From Betaproteobacteria bacterium (GTDB lineage Bacteria; Pseudomonadota; Gammaproteobacteria; Burkholderiales; CAIKXV01), in NCBI GenBank assembly GCA_021298815.1, contig JAJTHE010000054.1, positions 1 through 37,346 on the forward strand: a DNA stretch of 37,346 bases. The letters run 5' to 3'. Numbering within the stretch: position 1 is the stretch's first letter; every line of letters starts with the position of its first letter. The notes below the pieces were generated by a model that saw only the letters and a list, made by a program, of their open reading frames with translations, was not told where the DNA came from and did not search any database. Positions 1-8,771 of this stretch are shown here, piece after piece. The translations under genes were made by a program, and so were the position numbers.

Positions 1-911
1 CGTGCCACGACCTCGGCCACCGGCCGCACGGCATCGATCGCGCCCCCCCCCCGCCCCGCGCCCCCCACGGTCTTCCAGGCCGCCGGGCGTTCGTCCCGCT
101 TGCGGTAGCTGGCCCCGGGGTCGGGCGCGGGCAGGTTGTCCGGGTCGAGCCCGGCGGCGGCGATCGACGGCTTCAGGTAGTTGGCGGGCACGCCCGAGAA
201 CAGCGGCGTGTAGACGATATCGGCCGCGGTCGCGTCGACGATCATCGACTTGTAGGCCTCGCCGGCATTCGATTCGGTGGTGGCGATGAAGCGCGTGCCG
301 ATGTAGGCGAGGTCGGCGCCCATCGCCTGCGCGGCGAGCACGGCGCTGCCGGTGGACATCGCGCCCGACAGGGCGATGAGCCCGTCGTGGAAGGCGCGCA
401 CCTCCGACACCAGCGCGAACGGCGACAGCGTGCCGGCATGCCCGCCGGCACCCGCGCACACCAGGATCAACCCGTCGACGCCGGCCTTCAGAGCCCGGCG
501 CGCATGGCGCGTGCTGACCACGTCGTGCAGCACGATGCCGCCGTAGGCGTGGATGCGCGGCACGATGTCGTCGGGCGCGGACAGCGACGTGATCACCACC
601 GGCACCCGGTTGGCGATCACCACCTCCAGGTCTTGCTCGAGCCGGCTGTTCGCCTTGTTCACGATCAGGTTCACCGCATGCGGGGCGATCCGTGCGCCCG
701 GATGCGCGGCGGCATGCGCGGCCAAGCCCTGCGCGATCTGCTTCAGCCAGCGGTCGAGCTGTTCCGGCGGCCGCGCGTTGAGCGACGGCATGGAACCGAT
801 GATGCCGCTGGTGCATTGCGCGACCACCAGTTCCGGCCCGGACACCAGGAACATCGGCGCGCCGATCACCGGCAGGGACAACCGTCCCTGGAGCATCGCG
901 GGCAGCGCCAT
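1..911 (-). CDS. Nitronate monooxygenase family flavoprotein (partial, C-terminus off the window)
   Basis: The frame is open from ATG at 911 to the left edge, about 303 residues, so only the last few residues are missing. It begins MALPAMLQGRLSLPVIGAPM, the usual opening of NAD(P)H-dependent FMN oxidoreductases of the 2-nitropropane dioxygenase type. Other family marks are GLILVCAGAGGHAG (with the conserved His), GAMSTGSAVLAAQAMGADLAYIGTRF (phosphate/FMN binding) and the tail GGGAIDAVRPVAEVVA. Members oxidise alkyl nitronates with FMN and O2 in the cytoplasm; some relatives act as FabK-type enoyl reductases, so the substrate is uncertain. The start overlaps the upstream GGDEF-EAL stop by one base (TGATG), implying co-translation. 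A run of ten G on the coding strand lies near the 3' end (43-52), in frame. Confidence 0.88.
   Translation of the reverse strand, partial: MALPAMLQGRLSLPVIGAPMFLVSGPELVVAQCTSGIIGSMPSLNARPPEQLDRWLKQIAQGLAAHAAAHPGARIAPHAVNLIVNKANSRLEQDLEVVIANRVPVVITSLSAPDDIVPRIHAYGGIVLHDVVSTRHARRALKAGVDGLILVCAGAGGHAGTLSPFALVSEVRAFHDGLIALSGAMSTGSAVLAAQAMGADLAYIGTRFIATTESNAGEAYKSMIVDATAADIVYTPLFSGVPANYLKPSIAAAGLDPDNLPAPDPGASYRKRDERPAAWKTVGGAGRGGGAIDAVRPVAEVVA
43..52 (-). repeat. G10 homopolymer inside the nitronate monooxygenase gene
   Basis: Ten consecutive C on the plus strand, hence ten G in the coding strand, encode part of a Gly-rich stretch just before the AIDAVRPVAE tail. The reading frame is intact through it. 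Runs of this length are prone to slipped-strand errors in replication and in sequencing. Confidence 0.9.
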
Positions 912-3469
912 CAGCCGGCGCTCGTCCCGGCGTCTGTCCCGACGCCCGCCCCGGCGCCGCCCTTGCCCGGCGCGGGGCGATCGACCACCGGCGCGCCGTA
1001 CAGGTAGCCCTGCGCCCAGTCGACGCCGAGGTCGCGCAGCACGCGTGCCGTGCCGGCGTCCTCGACGCACTCGGCGACGGTGGTCAGCTTGAACTTCCGG
1101 GCGGTGCTGACGATCGTCTCGAGCAGCTGCCGGATGCGCGAATCGCCGACTGCGCGCGCCACCATCCAGCCTTCGATCTTGAGGAACTGGATCGGCAGGT
1201 CGGCGAGGTACTGGAACGACGAATAGCCGCTGCCGAAATCGTCGAGGGCGAGCAGGAAGCCGGCATCGACCAGCGGCTTCAGGTTGGCCTTGAGCGAAGC
1301 GAGGTCGCCACCCTGGCGCTCGGTGATCTCGACCACGAAGCTGCGCTCGGCCGACTCCGCCATGCCGACGCTGCCCGCCAGCGCGATCAGGCGCTCGACG
1401 CTCTGCACGCTCGCAAGGAACTGCGGCGACAGGTTGATGAAGCAGGTCATGCCCTTGTGCGCCACGCCCGGCGCAGCCGCGTTCGCGCGGCCGGCCCCGC
1501 CGCGCCTCGGCGGTTCCGCGCCGGCCGTCGCCGGGATCACCCGCGCACCGAGGGTGTGCGCCGCGATCGCCTGGTCAATCTCGGCGGACAGGTGCAGCGA
1601 CTCGGCCGCCTCGAGGAACTGCGAAGCCGGGATCACGTGGTCATCGGGCGCGATGATGCGCGCGAACGCCTCAACCCCGACCTGGGCGCCGCTGCGCAGG
1701 TCGATGATCGGCTGGAACGCCGCGACCACGCGGGATTCCTGCAGCGCGCTCTGCACCTGCGAACGCTCCCACACGACGCTGCCGCGGCGTCCGTCGGCTG
1801 CGCCGATGCACAGCACCCGGTCGCGGCCGCCCTGCTTCGCCTCGTACAGCAGCCCGTCGGCTTCGGCCAGCATCTGCGCGGCGGAATCGACCGCCGGCCG
1901 GTAGACCGACACACCCAGGCTCACCGTGACCTCGAGTTCGGCGGGGCCGGCCGGCCCCGCCGCGAACGGCGATGCCTTCACATGCTTGCGCATCCGCTCG
2001 CCCGCGGCCAGCGCGCCGGCCGCATCCAGCCCGTGGAAGCAGATCACGAACTCCTCGCCGCCCCAGCGCGACACCCAGTCGCCGCCACGCAGCGTCGACT
2101 TCACCACCTGCGCGACATGGCGCAGCGTGCGGTCGCCGACCTCGTGCCCGAACTGGTCGTTTACTCGCTTGAAGTGGTCGATATCGAGCAGTGCCAGCGC
2201 GAACGGCGAGCGCGTGCGCCGGGCCCGGTTCCATTCGAGCTGCAGCCGTGCCTCGGCCGCGCGCCGGTTCGGCAGGCCGGTGAGGTAATCCTCCATCGCG
2301 AGCCGGGTGATCTCCTGCTCGGCCTGCTTGCGCTCGGACACGTCGCGCCCGACCGACACCCAGTGCTCGATCTGTCCGTCGCTGCCGGTGACCGGCACCA
2401 CAGAGAGGTCCATCCAGAACGCGCTGCCGTCCTTGCGGTAGTTGACCAGTTCCGCGCGCACCGCACGCCCGGCCCGCATCCGTGCCCGCAGCCGGTCGAG
2501 CGCCGTGCCGGGGGTCTTGCGTCCCTGCAGGAAGCGTGGATGCCGGCCGAGGACTTCGTCCGGGTCGTAGCCGGTGACCTGCACGAAGGCGCGGTTCACG
2601 TATTCGATCCTGAACGCCGGGTCGGTGATCAGCACCAGGTCGTTCGACGCCTCGACCGCGGCCGAGAGCAGCCGGCGCTGCGCGATGTCGCGGTCGACCC
2701 GCGACACGTTGACCGCCATGCACTGCAGTTCGTCGCGTTCGGCCGCCTGCTGCATGAACGCGATGATGTCGAGCGTGACCGGCTCGCGGTCCACGCCGAG
2801 GGTGCGTACCTGTGCACGGCCCGGCCGGCCGCTCTTCACCGACTGCTCGACGATCTCGACCAGCTTGCCGACCGGGATGAAGCGCCCCGCGGGCACGCCG
2901 ATCAGGTGCTTCGGCTCGGTGCCCAGGAATGCCGCGAACGCGTCGTCGGCCTGCACGATCAGCCCGTCGGTCACGCGCAGGGAAAAGCGCCCGACGCTCA
3001 GCGCATCGAGGAACTCGTTCTGCAGCCGGTCGGTGAGGCGGCGTTCGCGCTGCGCGACCGCATCCATCAGTTCGGCCAGCGCGGCGTCGACCAGCATCGT
3101 GGTCAGGCGGTCCGAAGCCTCCAGTGCCTGCAGCAGGTGGGCCCAGGTCGCGGCGCCCCCGCCGCCGGCCTCGGACGCGGCGACCAGCGCGGCGCGCAGC
3201 GTCGCCTCGATGCCGCACAGGCTGGCCCAGGCTGCGGCCAGTTCCGCCGGCAGGCCCGAGGTTGCCTGCGCTTCCGCCGCGGACGCATCCCCCATGGCCT
3301 CGCCGGTGGCGAGCGGCAGCAGCGGCGTGGCGGCCGGCGGTGCCGGTGGACGCTCGCCGGCGGCCGCGGCCGCGATCGCCTGGCGCAGCAGGCTGCGATG
3401 CGCGTCGAGCGAGCGGAGCAGCGGCGCGAAACGCCGGGGTGCCGGGTCACCGCCCCCGGGCGCGTTCAC
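911..3469 (-). CDS. PAS-GGDEF-EAL cyclic-di-GMP signalling protein
   Basis: About 852 residues from GTG at 3469, which lies 13 bases past the xdhC-like stop; an in-frame GTG at 3529 would overlap xdhC by 47 bases. Neither start has a clear Shine-Dalgarno. Domains by residue: a helical N-terminal region (1-150), a degenerate PAS-like region (about 155-260), a clear PAS/PAC (about 270-385, with YRKDGSAFWMDLSVVPV), GGDEF (about 390-555) and EAL (about 580-835). The cyclase signature is WGGEEF (470-474) with an RxxD inhibitory site at 461-464. The EAL motif reads EAF (600-602), but NLSPQ, EITE, DDFGSGYSSF and AE are present, so phosphodiesterase activity remains possible. A Gly/Ala/Arg-rich insert sits at about 640-675 before NLSPQ. 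No membrane segment is visible, so it is probably cytosolic. Operon: nucleoside transporter, xdhC, this gene, nitronate monooxygenase. Confidence 0.9.
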   Translation of the reverse strand: MNAPGGGDPAPRRFAPLLRSLDAHRSLLRQAIAAAAAGERPPAPPAATPLLPLATGEAMGDASAAEAQATSGLPAELAAAWASLCGIEATLRAALVAASEAGGGGAATWAHLLQALEASDRLTTMLVDAALAELMDAVAQRERRLTDRLQNEFLDALSVGRFSLRVTDGLIVQADDAFAAFLGTEPKHLIGVPAGRFIPVGKLVEIVEQSVKSGRPGRAQVRTLGVDREPVTLDIIAFMQQAAERDELQCMAVNVSRVDRDIAQRRLLSAAVEASNDLVLITDPAFRIEYVNRAFVQVTGYDPDEVLGRHPRFLQGRKTPGTALDRLRARMRAGRAVRAELVNYRKDGSAFWMDLSVVPVTGSDGQIEHWVSVGRDVSERKQAEQEITRLAMEDYLTGLPNRRAAEARLQLEWNRARRTRSPFALALLDIDHFKRVNDQFGHEVGDRTLRHVAQVVKSTLRGGDWVSRWGGEEFVICFHGLDAAGALAAGERMRKHVKASPFAAGPAGPAELEVTVSLGVSVYRPAVDSAAQMLAEADGLLYEAKQGGRDRVLCIGAADGRRGSVVWERSQVQSALQESRVVAAFQPIIDLRSGAQVGVEAFARIIAPDDHVIPASQFLEAAESLHLSAEIDQAIAAHTLGARVIPATAGAEPPRRGGAGRANAAAPGVAHKGMTCFINLSPQFLASVQSVERLIALAGSVGMAESAERSFVVEITERQGGDLASLKANLKPLVDAGFLLALDDFGSGYSSFQYLADLPIQFLKIEGWMVARAVGDSRIRQLLETIVSTARKFKLTTVAECVEDAGTARVLRDLGVDWAQGYLYGAPVVDRPAPGKGGAGAGVGTDAGTSAG

Positions 3470-3482
3470 CGGACGCTGGCGA

Positions 3483-4517
3483 TCAACTGCACGCCGCCCC
3501 GCTGGTCGCGGGAGCGCCCGGTCGCGCACCCAGGGTGCGTTCGCCGGAACCCGCCTGCAACGCGCCCCGCCGGACGGCCGTCATCTCGGCGAGGATGGAC
3601 ACCGCGATCTCGGGCGGCGTCTTGCTGCCGATCGGCAGGCCGACCGGCCCGAACAGCCGTGCGATCTCCGTCTCGGACAGGTCGAAATCGGCCAGCCGCC
3701 GGCGCCGCTTCTCGTTGTTCGCGCGCGAGCCGAGGGCACCGACATAGAACGCAGGCGACTTCAGCGCCTCCATCAGCGCGAGGTCGTCGAGTTTTGGATC
3801 GTGGGTCAGTGCCACCACCGCGCAACGGCTGTCCAGTTCCATCGCCACTACCGTGTCGTCCGGCATCGTGCGCACGAGGTCGACCCCGGGCACGTCCCAA
3901 CCGAAAACATACTCGTCCCGAGGGTCGCACACCGTGACGCGATAGTCGAGGGTCCGCGCCATCTCGGCGAGGTAGCGCGAAAGCTGGCCCGCGCCGATCA
4001 GCAGCAGCCGCCAGAGCGGGCCGTGGACCGTCTGCAGCGTCTTCCCGTCGAACGACAGGATGGAATTGCGCGAGCCCGGCGCGAGGCTCATCCGGCCGCT
4101 GTCCATGTCGAGGGTGCGCACCGTGAGTTCGCGCCGGTCGCTTGCCGCCAGCAGCTGCTCGAGCATCTCGAGGCCGTGCGGATCGCGGGCCGGATCGAGC
4201 ACCGGCTCGACCACGATGGCCAGCCGCCCGCCGCAGGGCAGCCCGAACCGCTCCGCCTGTTCCCGGGTCACGCCGTAGGTGAGCAGCTTCGGCCGGTCGG
4301 GTGCAGCCAGGCCGGTCAGCTTCTCGATCATGTCGTCCTCGACGCAGCCGCCCGAGACCGACCCCGAGACCATGCCGTCGCCACGGATGGCCAGCATCGC
4401 GCCGACCGGGCGCGGCGCCGATCCCCAGGTCTCGACGACGGTCGCCAGGGTCACCCCGTGGCCTTCCCTGCGCCAGGCGACCGCCGAGCGCAGCACTTCA
4501 AGATCCACGCTGTCCAT
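3483..4517 (-). CDS. XdhC/CoxI family protein
   Basis: 344 residues with ATG at 4517 and a strong AGGAGG at 4526-4531, eight bases upstream. The N-terminal XdhC/CoxI domain (about 8-80) has the signature GSVSGGCVEDD; a Rossmann-like XdhC C-domain (about 165-310) starts at LLIGAGQLSRYLAEMA and contains VALTHDPKLDDLALMEAL and YVGALGSRANNEKRR. Family members bind the molybdenum cofactor and help sulfurate and insert it into xanthine dehydrogenase-type molybdohydroxylases in the cytoplasm. No molybdenum enzyme subunit lies in the window, so the client is unknown. The C-terminal tail is low-complexity and overlaps a possible early start of the GGDEF-EAL gene. Family assignment is firm; the client is inference. 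Confidence 0.9.
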   Translation of the reverse strand: MDSVDLEVLRSAVAWRREGHGVTLATVVETWGSAPRPVGAMLAIRGDGMVSGSVSGGCVEDDMIEKLTGLAAPDRPKLLTYGVTREQAERFGLPCGGRLAIVVEPVLDPARDPHGLEMLEQLLAASDRRELTVRTLDMDSGRMSLAPGSRNSILSFDGKTLQTVHGPLWRLLLIGAGQLSRYLAEMARTLDYRVTVCDPRDEYVFGWDVPGVDLVRTMPDDTVVAMELDSRCAVVALTHDPKLDDLALMEALKSPAFYVGALGSRANNEKRRRRLADFDLSETEIARLFGPVGLPIGSKTPPEIAVSILAEMTAVRRGALQAGSGERTLGARPGAPATSGAACS

Positions 4518-4598
4518 CGCAACAGCCTCCTGCCGGTAAAGCGATAGTCTATCCGTTGGGGCGGTGCATGTCCGCGTGCAGATGCACTGTAAGCCGGC

Positions 4599-5819
4599 TC
4601 ACCCGGGCACGAACAGGCCGACCAGCGCCGCGGTGATGCAGGTGGCGAGCGTTCCCGACACGATCGAGCGCAGGCCGAGCGCCGCGATCTCGGCCCGGCG
4701 TTGCGGCACCAGGGTGGCCAGGCCGCCGATCAGGATCCCCGCGCTGCCCAGGTTGGCGAAGCCGCACAGCGCATAGGTCATCAGCAGCTGCGAGCGCGCG
4801 GACAACGCGCCCTCGGGCAGCGCGGCCAGCTGCAGGTAGGCGAGCAGTTCGTTCAGCACCGTCTTCGTGCCAAGCAGCGCTCCCGCGGACATAGCCTCGG
4901 CCCAGGGCACGCCGACCAACCAGGCCACCGGCGCGAACAGCACGCCGAGCAGCCGCTGCAGCGTGACCGGGTCGCCGCCGATGTCGGGCAGCAGCGACAG
5001 GGCGAGGTTGGCCAGGGTGGCGAGCGCGACGAACACGATCAGCAGCGCGACGATGTTGATCAGCAGCGAGGCCCCCTCCAGCGCGCCACGGGTGAGCGCA
5101 TCGGTGGCCGACACGTCGGACGAGGCCAGTTCCGGCAGCGCCGCGCCGGCGGCGGGGACGGCGAACGGCACCATCAGTGCCGACACCGTGATCGCCACCG
5201 GCGTGGCGATCACCGAGGCGGCGACGATGTGCGACAGCGCATCGGGCAGCACCGGCCCGAGCACGCCGGCATAGAGCACCATCACCGTGCCGGCGACCGT
5301 GGCCATGCCGCCGGTCATGACCAGGAAAAGCTCGCCACGCGACAGCGTCGCCACGTAGGGGCGCACGAACAGCGGCGCCTCGACCATGCCGACCAGCACG
5401 TTGGCCGCCGCCGACATGCCGGCGACGCCGCCGATGCCGGGCACCCGGGTCAGCACCCGGGCGAAGCCGCGGATCACCCAGGGCAGGATCCGCCAGTGGA
5501 ACAGCAGGGCCGACAGCGCGCTCATCACGATGACGATCGGCAGCGCGCGGAAGGCCAGCACGAAGGTGCTGCCGCTCCCGCCCTCGAGGAACGGCGAGGG
5601 CGCGCCGCCCAGGTAGCCGAACACCAGGGCGGTCGCGGCACCGGTCGCCGCATCCAGGGCGAGCACCGCATCGTCCAGCCCCGAGAGCAGCACCCTCACC
5701 CCGGGCAGGAGGCTCACCGCAGCGGTCGCCGCCAGCGAAAGCGCGAGGCCGGACAGCACGATCCGCCAGGGGATGCGTGCCCGGTCCTCGCTGGCCAGCC
5801 AGGCCAGCGCCAGCAGCAC
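4599..5819 (-). CDS. Concentrative nucleoside transporter (NupC/CNT family)
   Basis: Inner-membrane symporter taking up nucleosides with H+ or Na+. Family hallmarks are the GMVEAPLFVRPYVATLSRGELFLVMTGGMAT stretch (in part), GTKTVLNELLAYLQLA and LCGFANLGSAGILIGGL. Multiple hydrophobic helices span the 406 residues, close to the usual length of about 400. The start is odd: the first standard start in frame is GTG at 5819, but family-like sequence (PLQSAFGAL) continues upstream to an in-frame stop at 5880-5882 without any ATG, GTG or TTG. Either a non-standard start such as CTG at 5855 is used, or a frameshift separates the gene from ATG at 5890. The gene lies 81 bases upstream of xdhC and may share a purine theme with it. 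Confidence 0.9.
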   Translation of the reverse strand: MLLALAWLASEDRARIPWRIVLSGLALSLAATAAVSLLPGVRVLLSGLDDAVLALDAATGAATALVFGYLGGAPSPFLEGGSGSTFVLAFRALPIVIVMSALSALLFHWRILPWVIRGFARVLTRVPGIGGVAGMSAAANVLVGMVEAPLFVRPYVATLSRGELFLVMTGGMATVAGTVMVLYAGVLGPVLPDALSHIVAASVIATPVAITVSALMVPFAVPAAGAALPELASSDVSATDALTRGALEGASLLINIVALLIVFVALATLANLALSLLPDIGGDPVTLQRLLGVLFAPVAWLVGVPWAEAMSAGALLGTKTVLNELLAYLQLAALPEGALSARSQLLMTYALCGFANLGSAGILIGGLATLVPQRRAEIAALGLRSIVSGTLATCITAALVGLFVPG

Positions 5820-5862
5820 GAGCGCGCCGAACGCGCTCTGCAGCGGGCCGCTCAGATGCCGG

Positions 5863-5879
5863 CCGGGCCGCAGGCCCGG
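5863..5879 (-). other. Perfect 7-bp hairpin between cysS and the nucleoside transporter
   Basis: Arms at 5863-5869 and 5873-5879 (CCGGGCC / GGCCCGG) with a 3-base loop. No T-run follows on either strand, so it is not a canonical intrinsic terminator. It lies where the nucleoside transporter start is unclear and could mark a 3' end for cysS, a translation-control hairpin or a hard-to-sequence spot. Confidence 0.4.
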
Positions 5880-5958
5880 TCATCGGCCATGATTGAACGA
5901 TCGGTGCAGCGGCCCCGCCCCGCCGGATGCGTCGCAACCGCCGGGCGCGACCGGCGCA

Positions 5959-7341
<1,383 letters not shown>

Positions 7342-7387
7342 CGGTGTCCCGGAAAGCGGTTGCGAGGATTACTTTTGGCGACCTTGC

Positions 7388-7396
7388 TGGTAGAAT
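7388..7396 (+). promoter_or_regulatory. Extended -10 promoter for the TPR/L,D-transpeptidase block
   Basis: TGG-TAGAAT forms an extended -10 element (TGn plus 5 of 6 matches to TATAAT) about 75 bases before the TPR start. There is no good -35. The region down to 7470 is unusually A/T-rich for this genome and has no strong Shine-Dalgarno. Predicted by eye only. Confidence 0.45.
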
Positions 7397-7470
7397 CAGT
7401 CGCGAGCCATGTTCCGTAAGCCTTTGTCCTGATTAATTTTTTCTTCAGCCCGGCGAGAAAAATATAACAT

Positions 7471-8724
7471 ATGCAGTCGCTGCCAACCGCTAATGCCACC
7501 GCCGGTCGCCCGCGCGGGTCCGGTACCCTGCGCCTGCGGTCCCGCGACCGCGGCACGCGCCACGGCAACGCCCTCGGCCGGATCTCCGGATACGCTGCCG
7601 CGCTTGCCGTGGTCCTGGGCGTGCTGTGCACCTCCGGTCCGGTGCTGGCCGACGACCTCGCCGACGTGCAGGCACTGGTCAGGCAGGGCAACCTGTCGCA
7701 GGCGACCGACCGCCTGAACGCGTACCTCGCGAAGAACCCGAAGGATGCGCGCGGACGTTTCCTGCGCGGCCTGATCCTCACCGAGCAGAAGCGCCCGGCC
7801 GACGCCATCCGCGTCTTCCTCGCGCTGACCGAGGACTTCCCGGAGCTGCCCGAGCCGTACAACAACCTCGCCGTGCTGTATGCCGCGCAGGGCCAGTTCG
7901 ACCGTGCCCGGCAGATGCTCGAGTCGGCGATCCGCACCCATCCGAGCTACGCGACCGCACACGAGAACCTCGGCGACATCTACGCGAAGATGGCATCCGA
8001 GGCCTACGACCGCGCGCTGCAGCTCGACCGCTCCAACACCGCCGTGCAGACCAAGCTGGCGCTGATCCGCGAACTGTTCTCCACCAACCCGAAGTTCCAG
8101 CGGCCGCCGCTGGCAGGCGAGGCGCCGAAACAGGTCGCGATCGCCGGGCAGGCTGCGGCCCCGACGACCGCGCAGCCCGTCAAGGGCGCCGCCGCACCGG
8201 CACCGGCCGCACAGGCTTCCAGCCGCCCGGTGGTGGCACGGGAGCCCGCGGCCGACGCACAGGCAGCACAGGCGAAGGTCGCCGCGGCGGCGGCGGCGGC
8301 TGCGGCCACGGCGGCGGCCACGGCACAGGCTGCCGCGGCGCCGGCGGCTGCATCGACTGCACCGACCGCCGCCGCGGTCGCCGGCAGCGAGGAGGTGCTG
8401 CGCACGGTCGAGCAATGGGCGCAGGCATGGTCCGGCAACGACGTGAACCGCTACCTGTCCTTCTACGCGAAGGAGTTCAAGGTGCCCGGCGGCGATTCCC
8501 GTGCCGACTGGGAGAAGTCCCGGCGCGACCGCATCGCGAAGCCGAAGAAGATCGAGGTCCGGGTCAGTTCGCCGCAGGTGAAGCCGCTCGGCCCGAACCG
8601 CGTGTCGGTGGCCTTCCGCCAGGACTACCGGTCGCCAACGCTGAAGTCGAGCACGCCCAAGACGCTGATCCTGGTGCGCGCGGGCGATCGCTGGCTGATC
8701 GAGCAGGAGCAGGTCGGACGGTGA
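7471..8724 (+). CDS. TPR protein with C-terminal NTF2-like domain
   Basis: 417 residues. A basic N-terminus and a hydrophobic segment (about 40-60, ending PVLADD) look like a long signal peptide, so it is probably periplasmic. TPR-type helices follow (about 62-200, including FPELPEPYNNLAVLYAAQGQ), then an Ala/Pro-rich linker with a near-pure Ala run (about 215-305), and an NTF2/SnoaL-like domain (306-417) with QWAQAWSGNDVNRYLSFYA and RWLIEQEQ. This C-domain resembles the tail of the L,D-transpeptidase encoded next door, of the type annotated Cds6. The function is unknown; a role as scaffold or partner for envelope enzymes is inference. First gene of a plus-strand block whose members are separated by short gaps. 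Confidence 0.85.
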   Translation: MQSLPTANATAGRPRGSGTLRLRSRDRGTRHGNALGRISGYAAALAVVLGVLCTSGPVLADDLADVQALVRQGNLSQATDRLNAYLAKNPKDARGRFLRGLILTEQKRPADAIRVFLALTEDFPELPEPYNNLAVLYAAQGQFDRARQMLESAIRTHPSYATAHENLGDIYAKMASEAYDRALQLDRSNTAVQTKLALIRELFSTNPKFQRPPLAGEAPKQVAIAGQAAAPTTAQPVKGAAAPAPAAQASSRPVVAREPAADAQAAQAKVAAAAAAAAATAAATAQAAAAPAAASTAPTAAAVAGSEEVLRTVEQWAQAWSGNDVNRYLSFYAKEFKVPGGDSRADWEKSRRDRIAKPKKIEVRVSSPQVKPLGPNRVSVAFRQDYRSPTLKSSTPKTLILVRAGDRWLIEQEQVGR

Positions 8725-8771
8725 CCGCGCATGCCGCACGGTCGGGGTGAAGTGCGCGCCGTGACCCCGCC

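Noticed and set aside
1457..3937. Open frame of 826 codons on the plus strand opposite the GGDEF-EAL gene
   Set aside because: Arg/His-rich translation with no domain, and the opposite frame encodes clear PAS, GGDEF and EAL motifs. It is a high-GC antisense shadow.
4549..5937. Open frame of 462 codons overlapping the nucleoside transporter in another minus-strand frame
   Set aside because: Arg/Ala/Gly-rich translation without family motifs; the transporter frame has clear CNT signatures.
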